This document shows, one piece after another, positions 7,706 to 16,475 of a stretch of 20,080 nucleotides of DNA. The first letter of the stretch is position 1, and every line of letters begins with the position of its first letter. Location: positions 1 through 20,080 of the forward strand of contig JBDVGI010000016.1 of NCBI GenBank assembly GCA_039962885.1, in the 5' to 3' direction. The notes under the pieces are model-generated. The model was not told where the DNA came from, searched no databases, and saw only the letters and a list, made by a program, of their open reading frames with translations. Both the position numbers and the translations under genes were made by a program. Source of the stretch: Litorimonas sp039962885. GTDB taxonomy: Bacteria; Pseudomonadota; Alphaproteobacteria; Caulobacterales; Maricaulaceae.

Positions 7706-9546
7706 TAATCTGTCTCCTGTGTATCTATCCAGTCATCAACCAGTTGTTCTAAAATTTCAAGCGGCATGGAGCCATTGGCAAGTATAACGTCATGAAATTC
7801 GGCGATGTTGAAATTTTCGCCTAATGTCTCTTCAGCTTTCATGCGCAAAGCTTGAATTTTAAGCATTCCAATTTTATAGGCTGTAGCTTGTCCGGGCCAA
7901 ACAATATAACGGTCAATCTCGGCGCGAATATCTCCTTCAGGGTTTGGAATGTTATCGAGATAATATTGTACCGCTTGCTTTCGTGTCCATTTTTTTGAAT
8001 GAATGCCCGTATCAACAACAAGACGGGCCGCGCGGAAAATTTCCATAGAAAGCCGTCCGAACTCGCTATATGGATCCGTATAAAGACCTAACTCCGCTGG
8101 CACGCTTTCCGCATATAGCGCCCAGCCTTCTATATAGGCTGTGTGCCGCCCAAAGGTTCGAAATTTCGGTAAGTCGGCAAGTTCCATAGCCAACGCAATT
8201 TGCATGTGGTGACCCGGAATGCCTTCATGGTAGGCAAGAGCTTGTTGGAGGTATTTTGGTTGCTCTGCGACATCTTTGAGGTTGATGTAATATGTGCCGG
8301 GCCGAGAACCATCTAATGCTGGTGGGTCGTAGAAAGCTCCAAAGGCAGTATCTTCACGAAAGGCTTCGACGCGCTTTACTCTGACATCGGCTTTGGGTTT
8401 GGTGATAAATAAGTCATCCAAACGGTTTGCCATGTCGTTGATGATTTGGGTCGCATCTTGAATATAGGCATCTCGCCCTTGGGCATCATTGCTATAGATG
8501 AATTGCGGGTCAGTACGGAGAAATTCAAAAAAGTTTTTGAGGTCACCATCAAAATTTAGGCGTGTCATAATTTGGCGCATTTGATCTTGAATGCGCGCCA
8601 CTTCGTCTAGACCTATTTGATGGATTTCATCCGCAGATAAATCCGTTGTTGTGTAGTGTTTTAGCTGCGCGGCGTAATAATTTTCCGTCTGCGGTAACTT
8701 CCACACTCCGTCGTCACTCGTCGCTTGTAAGCTATGAATTTCAAACATAGACAATAAAGATGTATAAGCAGTTTGTACTGGCCCGCGTAGAGCCGCTTCG
8801 GCTTGAGCGGCCAAATCATCATATTCGCCTTGCGGTAGATTTAGCGCAGCCAATTTTGTTTTGAAGTCATTCCATAAGGGGCTGTCTTTGACTTCAGACG
8901 CTTCATCAGGGTTTTCAAAAGGTGCGCCGCTAATAATATTGCGAGAGGTTTGCGAGAGCTTAGCATAGACAAATTTAGGCAAGCTCACGCCGTTTTCAAA
9001 TTGCGTATTGGTGCGGTCTTGAGCTTGCTTCAAATATTGAGGAAACGCGTTTAACCTAGCAATATAAGCGCGGGCGTCCTCTATGGTGTCAATTTTATGA
9101 TTGTTTATCATAAAGGATGGTAGGTTAGAATGCGGGCCGCCCATATGTTGGAATACATACGCATTTTGACTCTGTGCATGGGAAGCAAGCCTGTCTTCAA
9201 TGTCAAATTCGAAAAGCTTAAATGAGAGTTTTGTTTGCGGGTCGAGCCGGTCAATGTCGAAATCGCGCCGCATTTCATCAAGCCAGACTTGTTGTAAAGT
9301 CGCCGTTTCATCCAATGCAAGTTGAGATATGTCATCAAGTTTGTCGTATTGTGTTTTGTGACCTAAACTCGTTTGTGACATGGGAGAGCGCGATAGGGTC
9401 TCTTCAAAGCGTTGCTCAAACCACGCATTTAATTGCGCGCTTTCTGAGGCGACGAGAGTTTCGCGGTCTTGTTGTTTTGGCGCGCAAGCTTGTAACGATA
9501 AGGGCGCAGCTAGGCAGAACATGATTAAGAGCGAAGTTTTGCGCAT
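7705..9546 (-). CDS. DUF885 family putative metallopeptidase, lipoprotein (first gene of tandem pair)
   Basis: This 613-residue paralogue of the adjacent gene has the same layout. A signal segment MRKTSLLIMFCLAAPLSLQAC ends in a lipobox with C21. It is followed by HEGIPGHH (440-447), YIEGWALY with E473, and WPGQATAYKIG. I start at the ATG at 9546 because this places the Lys/Arg-plus-hydrophobic signal at the N-terminus. An upstream in-frame start at 9582 would add 12 hydrophilic residues before the signal. GGAG lies 11 bp upstream, a slightly long spacing. The two proteins align along nearly their full length, so the pair arose by tandem duplication. They appear to be transcribed and translated together. 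Both are probably periplasm-facing zinc peptidases of unknown substrate. Confidence 0.88.
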   Translation of the reverse strand: MRKTSLLIMFCLAAPLSLQACAPKQQDRETLVASESAQLNAWFEQRFEETLSRSPMSQTSLGHKTQYDKLDDISQLALDETATLQQVWLDEMRRDFDIDRLDPQTKLSFKLFEFDIEDRLASHAQSQNAYVFQHMGGPHSNLPSFMINNHKIDTIEDARAYIARLNAFPQYLKQAQDRTNTQFENGVSLPKFVYAKLSQTSRNIISGAPFENPDEASEVKDSPLWNDFKTKLAALNLPQGEYDDLAAQAEAALRGPVQTAYTSLLSMFEIHSLQATSDDGVWKLPQTENYYAAQLKHYTTTDLSADEIHQIGLDEVARIQDQMRQIMTRLNFDGDLKNFFEFLRTDPQFIYSNDAQGRDAYIQDATQIINDMANRLDDLFITKPKADVRVKRVEAFREDTAFGAFYDPPALDGSRPGTYYINLKDVAEQPKYLQQALAYHEGIPGHHMQIALAMELADLPKFRTFGRHTAYIEGWALYAESVPAELGLYTDPYSEFGRLSMEIFRAARLVVDTGIHSKKWTRKQAVQYYLDNIPNPEGDIRAEIDRYIVWPGQATAYKIGMLKIQALRMKAEETLGENFNIAEFHDVILANGSMPLEILEQLVDDWIDTQETD

Positions 9547-9703
9547 GTTCTGTCCATCTCCAATTTGTCTATGGCCCAGCACACGCCAAGCTTACATAAT
9601 AATACCGAGTTTTATGGTCATATATAATCGTAGTTGGGGTGTTTTGGCGATTATTCTTCTATATATTAGATGTTATTCGCTAGATTTACATGTGAAAGCA
9701 TAA

Positions 9704-9738
9704 TTAACGGGCGTTAAACGTAAAATTTTGGCTATGAT
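9704..9738 (+). promoter_or_regulatory. Candidate leaderless cckA promoter with CtrA-like palindrome
   Basis: TATGAT (9733-9738) lies exactly at -12 to -7 relative to the A of the cckA ATG at 9745, so the transcript would begin at the start codon. This fits the lack of any ribosome binding site. The -35 region is covered by TTAACG-GG-CGTTAA (9704-9717), a near-perfect palindrome that can be read as TTAA-N6-TTAA. The known CtrA box is TTAA-N7-TTAA, often placed over the -35, so the spacer here is one base short. CtrA binding is an inference. Confidence 0.45.
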
Positions 9739-9744
9739 AACCCT

Positions 9745-12330
9745 ATGCTGAACGTGATTCGAAATAACACTCAGGAACCTCCAACGCGTTGGAAGGTGCC
9801 TCTAATCGTCATCGCCTTAGCTTGTGTTATCCTTCTATGTATCGCTGCGGCGCTTATTTTCGCGGCGACGTTAGAGATGTCAGGTTTTATATTGTTAGGC
9901 GGCGTTGGTCTTGTGGCCTTGTTGGGCTTGTTGAGCGTGCGGCGTATGCAAGAAAACAAACATTTGCAAAACCGCCGTCAATCAAGCCGCGCTAACCTGT
10001 ATAGTCATGCGTTTTTCTCTAGTGCTAATCCGAGCGTCATTGTACGTGACGGGAAGCCTATTCACGCCAATAAAGTTTATTATGATTTAGCGAAGTTTCT
10101 AGGCGTTTTTCTCAATGATCAAAACTCTCCTTCCGTAGAGCGTTTATTTACAAGCGCAGGTAAAGAGGCGGCCGCCTCCATTTTTCGTTTGCATCATATG
10201 GGCGAAACATCAAGTCGCACCGAGGAAGTCATTGACCTTATCGCTCCCGACGAAAGTTTACGCAGATATTCCATTCAAGTTAGCCGCCTGCCAGAACTGT
10301 CAGGGCATTTTCTCTGGGAAATTATTGATATCACCGATATGGGCGCGGCAGAGGAAGGCTTACTATCTGATGCGCCTGTTGGATTGTTTGCGGTTGATGA
10401 GACGGGGAAGGTTCTAACAACGAATGATGTGTTGAAGCGCTGGCTTGGCGGGGACGACGCTATGATGCCAAAACATATGAGCGAATTTATTGAAAACCCG
10501 AAAGCGCTTTTGGACAGTCCAGCGCAGGTTGGACGTATTGTGCGTACAGATGCGCGGCTTATGACTCGTAAAGGCGTGATAACACCAACCTTAATGGTTG
10601 GAACATGGAAAACCTTAAGTTCAGGAACATTGGCTGCAAGCGTTGCGCTTTATGGACACTCGACTTTGGCTGTCAGCGCTAACCCAGACGAGGCACAAGG
10701 CGTAAATGTTGAAACATCACGTGCAAACACAGGTGTTGATCAGAATTCAAAGCTAACGGACTGTGCTGCGCGCGGAGAGAACCTATCAGCGGCGCCCGTG
10801 GCGGTTTTGCAAGTTCAAGGTAAAAAGCTTGGAACGGCAAAGATTAAATCTGCCAATGCAGCTTTTGAACGCATGAGCCAACAAACAGATTGGCAAGATA
10901 TGAGCTTTGGCAAGATATTTAAAGCCAAAGCTGGCGAACATAGGTTTTTACAATTAGAGCCGTCAAAATGCTCTGCGGCGCGCCCCTATGATGCTATTTT
11001 AGCGGGTGAGTTAAACCTTGCCGTGAGCACCTATATTGTCATGGATGATCCTGATTCTGCTGACGGCGTTGGTGTTGATGGGGGGTTGCCCTCTGATGTT
11101 TTTTGGGTCTATTTGGTGGACATAAGCGAGCGTAAGTCACTCGAAGACCAACTTGTGCAAAGTCAAAAAATGCAAGCTATAGGGCAGCTTGCTGCGGGCG
11201 TAGCACATGATTTCAATAATCTCCTTACGGCCATACGCCTTAACACGGATGAGCTATTGCAACGCCACCCCGTTGGTGATCCGTCCTATCCAGAACTGCA
11301 AAATATCAACACAACTGGCGCGCGGGCAGGGGCGCTTGTGAAAAAACTTTTGGCATTTTCTCGCAAACAAACTCGGCGGATGGAACGGCTTAACATCACG
11401 GATGCACTCTCTGATATGGTCATGACGCTTAAGCAAACTTTGGGCGAGCGTGCAAAGTTGACTATGGTTCATGAACGGGGCTTGCCGCCTGTTATGGCGG
11501 ATAAAAGCCAGATAGACACGATACTTATGAATCTTTGTGTCAATGCGCGTGATGCCATGGAAGAACAAGGTGGCGGTTCCATTGAGGTGCGCAGCGCGCT
11601 TATGCCGCGAAAGGGAATCACAGATACAGTCCTACGTGAGGCGCTGCGAGGCATTGCGGGGGATGATTTTGTCGTCATATCTGTCAAAGATACGGGGACA
11701 GGCATGAGTGATGAGGTGAAGGCAAAGATATTTGAACCGTTCTTTACCACCAAAGACCTCGGCAAGGGCACTGGGCTTGGTCTTGCAACAGTTTATGGCA
11801 TCGTTCAGCAATCTGGCGGTCATCTTGATGTACAAAGCGAATTAGGGGTTGGCACAACCTTCCGAATTTTCTTACCCGCCGCTGATGGGGATGTGGTTCT
11901 TGATACTATAGTTGCTAAACCTGCGCCTGCGGCACGTAAACCTTCCGATTTGGCGGGGCAAGGCACTATACTTTTCGTTGAGGATGAGGCCTCGGTCCGC
12001 GATATTGCTGCGAAATCTTTGCGTAAGAAAGGCTATAAAGTTATCGAAGCCGAGGACGGCGAAGAAGCTCTTGAAATTCTCGAAGATAGCCAGTCTCCCT
12101 TTGATTTGATGATTTCTGATGTTGTTATGCCAGGGCTTGGCGGGCCTGAACTTCTTAAACAAGGTCGTAGCATGCTCGGGGAGGCCAGAATTGTGTTCAT
12201 CTCGGGCTATGCAGAAGAGGAATTTTCAGAGCTATTATCCGAAGAACCAGATGTTACTTTCTTACCTAAGCCCTTCACATTGGCGCAGCTTGCGGAGAAA
12301 GTGAAAATGGAAATTGGGGAAGTGACTTAA
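9745..12330 (+). CDS. cckA: Cell-cycle hybrid histidine kinase CckA
   Basis: CckA is the membrane sensor kinase/phosphatase that feeds phosphate through ChpT to the cell-cycle regulators CtrA and CpdR in Alphaproteobacteria. This 861-residue copy has two membrane helices (about 18-42 and 46-64). A sensory region follows, which seems to hold three PAS-like segments (about 87-195, 205-305 and 345-460). The dimerisation/phosphoacceptor helix is GVAHDFNNLL with H488. The ATPase domain has N596/N600, DTGTGM (649-654) and GKGTGLGL (673-680). The receiver domain has E746/D747, phospho-acceptor D792, S820 and K842. It is about 170 residues longer than the 691-residue Caulobacter protein, all before H488. 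A Ser/Asn/Asp-rich linker lies at about 310-350. It is followed on the same strand by recA. Confidence 0.93.
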   Translation: MLNVIRNNTQEPPTRWKVPLIVIALACVILLCIAAALIFAATLEMSGFILLGGVGLVALLGLLSVRRMQENKHLQNRRQSSRANLYSHAFFSSANPSVIVRDGKPIHANKVYYDLAKFLGVFLNDQNSPSVERLFTSAGKEAAASIFRLHHMGETSSRTEEVIDLIAPDESLRRYSIQVSRLPELSGHFLWEIIDITDMGAAEEGLLSDAPVGLFAVDETGKVLTTNDVLKRWLGGDDAMMPKHMSEFIENPKALLDSPAQVGRIVRTDARLMTRKGVITPTLMVGTWKTLSSGTLAASVALYGHSTLAVSANPDEAQGVNVETSRANTGVDQNSKLTDCAARGENLSAAPVAVLQVQGKKLGTAKIKSANAAFERMSQQTDWQDMSFGKIFKAKAGEHRFLQLEPSKCSAARPYDAILAGELNLAVSTYIVMDDPDSADGVGVDGGLPSDVFWVYLVDISERKSLEDQLVQSQKMQAIGQLAAGVAHDFNNLLTAIRLNTDELLQRHPVGDPSYPELQNINTTGARAGALVKKLLAFSRKQTRRMERLNITDALSDMVMTLKQTLGERAKLTMVHERGLPPVMADKSQIDTILMNLCVNARDAMEEQGGGSIEVRSALMPRKGITDTVLREALRGIAGDDFVVISVKDTGTGMSDEVKAKIFEPFFTTKDLGKGTGLGLATVYGIVQQSGGHLDVQSELGVGTTFRIFLPAADGDVVLDTIVAKPAPAARKPSDLAGQGTILFVEDEASVRDIAAKSLRKKGYKVIEAEDGEEALEILEDSQSPFDLMISDVVMPGLGGPELLKQGRSMLGEARIVFISGYAEEEFSELLSEEPDVTFLPKPFTLAQLAEKVKMEIGEVT

Positions 12331-12344
12331 TAAAATAGCATTTC

Positions 12345-12359
12345 GTTCCATTTTTGTTC
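12345..12359 (+). promoter_or_regulatory. LexA (SOS) box upstream of recA
   Basis: GTTC (12345-12348), seven bases, GTTC (12356-12359) is an exact match to the alphaproteobacterial LexA operator GTTC-N7-GTTC. It lies about 105 bp before the recA ATG. A second, degenerate site reading GAAC-N7-AAAC follows at 12371-12385. LexA repression of recA, relieved by DNA damage, is the established pattern in this class. Confidence 0.75.
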
Positions 12360-12390
12360 TTGATATATGAGAACAAATGTGAAACATACT
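12360..12390 (+). promoter_or_regulatory. Candidate recA promoter
   Basis: TTGATA (12360-12365; 5 of 6 consensus positions) and CATACT (12385-12390; 4 of 6) are 19 bp apart. The long spacer is unfavourable. The site abuts the LexA box, and the degenerate second box falls inside its spacer, which would suit repression by LexA. Confidence 0.35.
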
Positions 12391-12392
12391 GA

Positions 12393-12426
12393 TTAACGGC
12401 AGTCCAATACCAGCCGTAACTTTTTT
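12393..12426 (+). other. Terminator-like hairpin in the cckA-recA gap / recA leader
   Basis: TTAACGGC (12393-12400) pairs with GCCGTAA (12413-12419) with one bulged A and a 12-base loop, followed after one C by six T's (12421-12426). By shape it is an intrinsic terminator, which could end the cckA transcript. However, it lies downstream of the LexA box and candidate recA promoter, so it would also be at the very 5' end of recA mRNA. Whether it terminates, attenuates or stabilises cannot be told from sequence. Confidence 0.45.
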
Positions 12427-12465
12427 AAATCTTCGATGGGCTCCGAAGGTTGACTGGAGTTTATC

Positions 12466-13569
12466 ATGGCCAGAAATACAACACCGCTTAAAGTCGTCGG
12501 AAAAGCATCTGACAAAAATAAAGGAGCGGCACTCGAGGCCGCTCTCTCTCAAATTGATCGCGCTTTTGGTAAAGGCGCTGTGATGAAACTGGGGCAGAAG
12601 GCAACAATGGATGTCGAAGCTGTTTCTACGGGGTCACTTGGACTGGATATCGCGCTGGGTATAGGTGGATTGCCAAAAGGACGTATCATCGAAATTTACG
12701 GCCCTGAGAGTTCAGGTAAGACAACGCTATCCCTGCATTGTGTTGCAGAAATTCAAAAAGAAGGCGGCGTTGCGGCCTTTATCGATGCCGAACATGCGCT
12801 GGACCCTGTTTATGCAGGTAAGTTAGGCGTTGACGTTAATGAACTTTTGATTGCGCAACCTGATACGGGTGAACAAGGGCTTGAAATTGCGGATACGTTA
12901 GTGCGCTCTGGGGCGATTGACGTGTTGGTTATCGATTCTGTTGCAGCTTTGACCCCGCGCGCTGAACTTGAAGGCGATATGGGAGATAGTCTTCCAGGGC
13001 TACAAGCTCGCTTGATGAGTCAGGCTTTACGCAAATTAACAGGGTCTATTTCTAAATCAGGCTGTATGGTTATTTTCATCAACCAAATTCGGATGAAAAT
13101 TGGCGTCATGTATGGATCCCCAGAAACAACAACGGGCGGGAACGCACTTAAGTTTTACTCATCTGTGCGTTTAGATATTCGCCGTATTGGCGCGATTAAG
13201 TACCGGGATGAAGTGATAGGGAATCAAACCCGTGTTAAAGTTGTTAAAAACAAAGTGGCACCGCCATTTCGCCAAGTTGAATTTGATATTATGTATGGGG
13301 AAGGTATTTCCAAAACGGGTGAATTAATTGATTTGGGCGTAAAAGCTGAAGTCGTGGAGAAGTCTGGATCTTGGTATTCTTACGGAGAAGAGCGTATTGG
13401 ACAGGGCCGTGAAAACGTGCGTGCTTTCCTAAAGGAGAATCCAGAAATTGCCGATGACATTGAACGTAGAATTCGCACTAATGAAGGTCTGATTGAAGAA
13501 GAACTTCTGATGCCAAAAGACGAGCAAGTGGCAGATGATGGGCAAGAGCCAGAAGCGCTAAAAGCTTAG
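12466..13569 (+). CDS. recA: Recombinase RecA
   Basis: RecA forms filaments on single-stranded DNA, drives homologous strand exchange and triggers LexA self-cleavage. The 367-residue protein has Walker A GPESSGKT (79-86), catalytic glutamate E109 in DAEH, and Walker B VLVIDS (153-158). The two DNA-binding loops are EGDMGDSLPG (L1) and the region 206-225 beginning NQIRMKIGVMYGSPE (L2). The C-terminus is acidic, as usual. The start is supported by CTGGAG with a 6-bp gap to the ATG. It lies under an SOS box upstream and is followed by a strong terminator at 13667-13691. The recA-alaS adjacency is the common alphaproteobacterial arrangement. Confidence 0.98.
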   Translation: MARNTTPLKVVGKASDKNKGAALEAALSQIDRAFGKGAVMKLGQKATMDVEAVSTGSLGLDIALGIGGLPKGRIIEIYGPESSGKTTLSLHCVAEIQKEGGVAAFIDAEHALDPVYAGKLGVDVNELLIAQPDTGEQGLEIADTLVRSGAIDVLVIDSVAALTPRAELEGDMGDSLPGLQARLMSQALRKLTGSISKSGCMVIFINQIRMKIGVMYGSPETTTGGNALKFYSSVRLDIRRIGAIKYRDEVIGNQTRVKVVKNKVAPPFRQVEFDIMYGEGISKTGELIDLGVKAEVVEKSGSWYSYGEERIGQGRENVRAFLKENPEIADDIERRIRTNEGLIEEELLMPKDEQVADDGQEPEALKA

Positions 13570-13666
13570 GTCCGCTTTTGAAACTTTGTATTTTGCGTGT
13601 AAAATGATCAAAACGGTTTTGTCGCCATGATGTAAACACGCGATGGACTTTAAAATTAAAATAAAT

Positions 13667-13694
13667 GAGCGCTTGGCACAGCTAGGCGCTCTTT
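13667..13694 (+). terminator. Intrinsic terminator after recA
   Basis: GAGCGCTTGGC (13667-13677) and GCTAGGCGCTC (13681-13691) form an 11-bp stem (two G-T pairs) with an ACA loop. It is followed by TTTCTATAT and lies 97 bp after the recA stop. It separates recA from alaS. The 222-bp gap holds no other gene that I can see. Confidence 0.75.
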
Positions 13695-13791
13695 CTATAT
13701 GTGAGCTAAATTTCGCTTTATCGTGTATAGAGTCAAAGGCTAGGTCTGTACCATAGGTTTGACGATATATGTGACAATCAGGGTATAAATC

Positions 13792-16443
13792 ATGACGAAC
13801 TTGGCTGATATACGACAACAATTTCTCGATTTTTTTGATAAAAACTCTCATGCCGTTATGCCGTCAAGCCCGTTGGTTCCTGATAACGACCCGACATTGC
13901 TTTTCACGAATGCGGGCATGGTACAGTTTAAAGACTATTTTACGGGTGCGTTGACCGCTCCTGTGCCAACGGCGGCAACCTCGCAAAAATGCGTGCGCGC
14001 TGGCGGAAAGCACAATGACCTTGATAATGTTGGTTATACGGCCCGTCACCACACATTTTTTGAAATGCTCGGTAATTTTTCTTTTGGGGATTATTTCAAG
14101 GAACGCGCGATAAAACACGCTTGGGAATTGGTCACAGGCGAATTTGGTTTGAACAAAGATAAATTGCTTGTGACAATTTATCATACGGATGATGAGGCCT
14201 ATAATTTATGGAAGAAAATTGCAGGACTTAGTGATGATCGAATTATTCGTATCGCTACGTCGGATAATTTTTGGGCTATGGGGGATACGGGGCCATGCGG
14301 ACCCTGTTCTGAAATATTTTATGACCACGGTCCAGACATTGCGGGCGGCCCTCCTGGATCCCCCGAAGAAGACGGCGACCGTTTCATTGAAATTTGGAAC
14401 CTCGTTTTCATGCAGTATGAGCGCCACAATGACGGCTCACAAAGTGATTTACCCCAACCCGCCATTGATACAGGTATGGGCCTAGAGCGGATTGCGGCTA
14501 TATTGCAAGGGCAGCACAATAATTATGACATTGATTTGTTTAAGTCTCTTATTCAATCGTCTGTAGAATTGACTGGCGTGAAGGCAGAGGGTGAGGCGAA
14601 GTTCTCTCACCGCGTTATCGCCGATCACCTACGAAGTTGCGCTTTTTTGATGGCTGATGGCGTTAGCCCATCTAATGAGGGTCGGGGCTATGTATTGCGC
14701 CGTATTATGCGCCGGGCGATGCGCCATGCCCATATATTGGGAACAAAAGATCCGCTTATGCATCGCTTGGTGCCAAGCTTAATTGACCAAATGGGCGGAG
14801 CTTACGGCGAACTTGGCCGTGCTAAAGCTTCGATTGAGGCTGTGTTTGAGCAAGAAGAAGAGCGGTTTCGGCGCACATTGGGCCGCGGCACGGCTCTGCT
14901 TGATGAGGCTACGAAGAACATGAAAGACGGCGATAAACTCGACGGAAAGACGGCATTTAAACTTTATGACACTTACGGATTTCCAATTGACCTCACTCAA
15001 GATGCACTGCGCGCCAAAGGCATTTTCGTAGATACAGACGGATTTGATGTAGCTATGTTAGAGCAAAAAGAGAAAGCGCGTGCGGGCGGGTTCAAATCTG
15101 GCGATGCAGGCACAGATGAAATTTGGACAGGGCTGCGCGATGCTCATGGTGTTTCCGAATTTACGGGTTACGATAACCTGACTGTAAATGCAGATGTTTT
15201 GGCGTTAATTCAAAATGGAGAGGTTGTTGACACGGCCGTGTCTGGCCCAGTGATGTTCATAACGAAATGCACATCTTTTTATGCTGAGAGCGGCGGGCAG
15301 GCAGGTGATAAAGGCCAAGCAAAATTTGCCAATGGCGCGTACATAGATATTACCGATGTACAAAAAAAAGCAGGAGGGCTGCATGTTCATATCGGGCACG
15401 CGTCAGGGGACATCTCGCAAGGTGATGTGGCTGAATTAACCGTCGATGCGGAAAAACGCGAACGCACCAAAGCGAACCATTCTGCGACACACATTATGCA
15501 TGAAGCTTTGCGCCGCGTACTTGGTGAACATGTGACTCAAAAAGGTCAGATGGTTGACGCGGAGCGTATCCGTTTTGATATTAGCCACGGCGCAGCCATA
15601 ACACGTGAAGAATTGTCGCAAGTCGAAGACGAAGTGAATACTGTTATCTTACAAAACACGCAGGCTCACACAGAAAATATGCATCCAGATGACGCGATTA
15701 AAGCGGGTGCAATGGCGTTATTTGGCGAAAAATACGGGGATGATGTACGGGTGTTGTCACTGGGAAAGCCGCTTGCAGGTGGTAAGCTTGGCGGGGCCAT
15801 GGATAAGCCGTATTCGGTCGAGCTTTGCGGGGGTACACATGTGGAACGTACGGGGGATATTGCGGTGTTTAAAATCGTTTCGGAAAGTGCAGTTGCAGCA
15901 GGGATACGCCGTGTCGAGGCCGTAACAGGTCATGCGGCACGGCAATATCTTGAAACTCATGCGGGTTATACGCGCAAAGCTGCGGATATGCTAAAGGCGA
16001 AACCCGAAGATGTTACGGCGCGAATTGAAACCTTGATGGCGGATAGAAAACGACTTGAAAAAGAACTATCCGAAGCGAAAAAACAGCTGGCGCTTGGCGG
16101 AGGGGGCGGAGCATCTGCGCCCGAAGATATTAACGGAACGGCCTTTATAGGGCGGGTCTTGGACGGCGTATCGGGTAAGGATTTGCGTTCTATGTTGAAT
16201 GAGCAAATTGCGGGACTCGGGTCTGGCGTTGTCGCATTTATTGCCAAAGATGGCGGGAAGGTCGCTGTGGCTGTGGCTGTGTCTGATGATTTAACGGGAC
16301 GTTACAATGCCGCAAATCTAGTCAATGAAGGCGCTCCCAAAGTTGGCGGCCGCGGCGGCGGTAAGGCGGGCATGGCGCAAGCAGGCGGTAATAACCCTGA
16401 GGGGGCGGATGACGCTTTGGCTGCGATTAAGGCGGCGATATAA
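13792..16443 (+). CDS. alaS: Alanine--tRNA ligase
   Basis: AlaRS charges tRNA-Ala and removes mischarged Ser and Gly. The 883-residue protein contains the class II aminoacylation core (TSQKCVRAGGKHNDL at 63-77, GYTARHHTFFEMLGNFSFGDYF at about 81-102, GMGLERIAAI at 228-237). The editing domain has HSATH (563-567) and CGGTH (679-683), which hold the zinc. The C-terminal part is a coiled coil followed by a glycine-rich C-Ala domain (VGGRGGGKAGMAQAGG). Length is normal. The ATG has a modest ribosome binding site (AGGG, 8 bp upstream). The arfB gene follows after 32 bp on the same strand and is probably co-transcribed. Confidence 0.98.
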   Translation: MTNLADIRQQFLDFFDKNSHAVMPSSPLVPDNDPTLLFTNAGMVQFKDYFTGALTAPVPTAATSQKCVRAGGKHNDLDNVGYTARHHTFFEMLGNFSFGDYFKERAIKHAWELVTGEFGLNKDKLLVTIYHTDDEAYNLWKKIAGLSDDRIIRIATSDNFWAMGDTGPCGPCSEIFYDHGPDIAGGPPGSPEEDGDRFIEIWNLVFMQYERHNDGSQSDLPQPAIDTGMGLERIAAILQGQHNNYDIDLFKSLIQSSVELTGVKAEGEAKFSHRVIADHLRSCAFLMADGVSPSNEGRGYVLRRIMRRAMRHAHILGTKDPLMHRLVPSLIDQMGGAYGELGRAKASIEAVFEQEEERFRRTLGRGTALLDEATKNMKDGDKLDGKTAFKLYDTYGFPIDLTQDALRAKGIFVDTDGFDVAMLEQKEKARAGGFKSGDAGTDEIWTGLRDAHGVSEFTGYDNLTVNADVLALIQNGEVVDTAVSGPVMFITKCTSFYAESGGQAGDKGQAKFANGAYIDITDVQKKAGGLHVHIGHASGDISQGDVAELTVDAEKRERTKANHSATHIMHEALRRVLGEHVTQKGQMVDAERIRFDISHGAAITREELSQVEDEVNTVILQNTQAHTENMHPDDAIKAGAMALFGEKYGDDVRVLSLGKPLAGGKLGGAMDKPYSVELCGGTHVERTGDIAVFKIVSESAVAAGIRRVEAVTGHAARQYLETHAGYTRKAADMLKAKPEDVTARIETLMADRKRLEKELSEAKKQLALGGGGGASAPEDINGTAFIGRVLDGVSGKDLRSMLNEQIAGLGSGVVAFIAKDGGKVAVAVAVSDDLTGRYNAANLVNEGAPKVGGRGGGKAGMAQAGGNNPEGADDALAAIKAAI

Positions 16444-16475
16444 CACAGCGCGAAACACATGATGCAGGCAAAGCG

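Noticed and set aside
9222..9703. Plus-strand open frames over the DUF885 N-terminal region
   Set aside because: They are antisense to a clear lipoprotein gene and carry no domain-like sequence.
13759..13791. TTGACG and TATAAA as an alaS promoter
   Set aside because: The spacer is 19 bp and the -10 box would end 2 bp before the ATG, putting the transcript start inside the start codon region downstream of the A. AGGG in the same stretch looks more like a ribosome binding site, so the promoter is probably further upstream and was not located.
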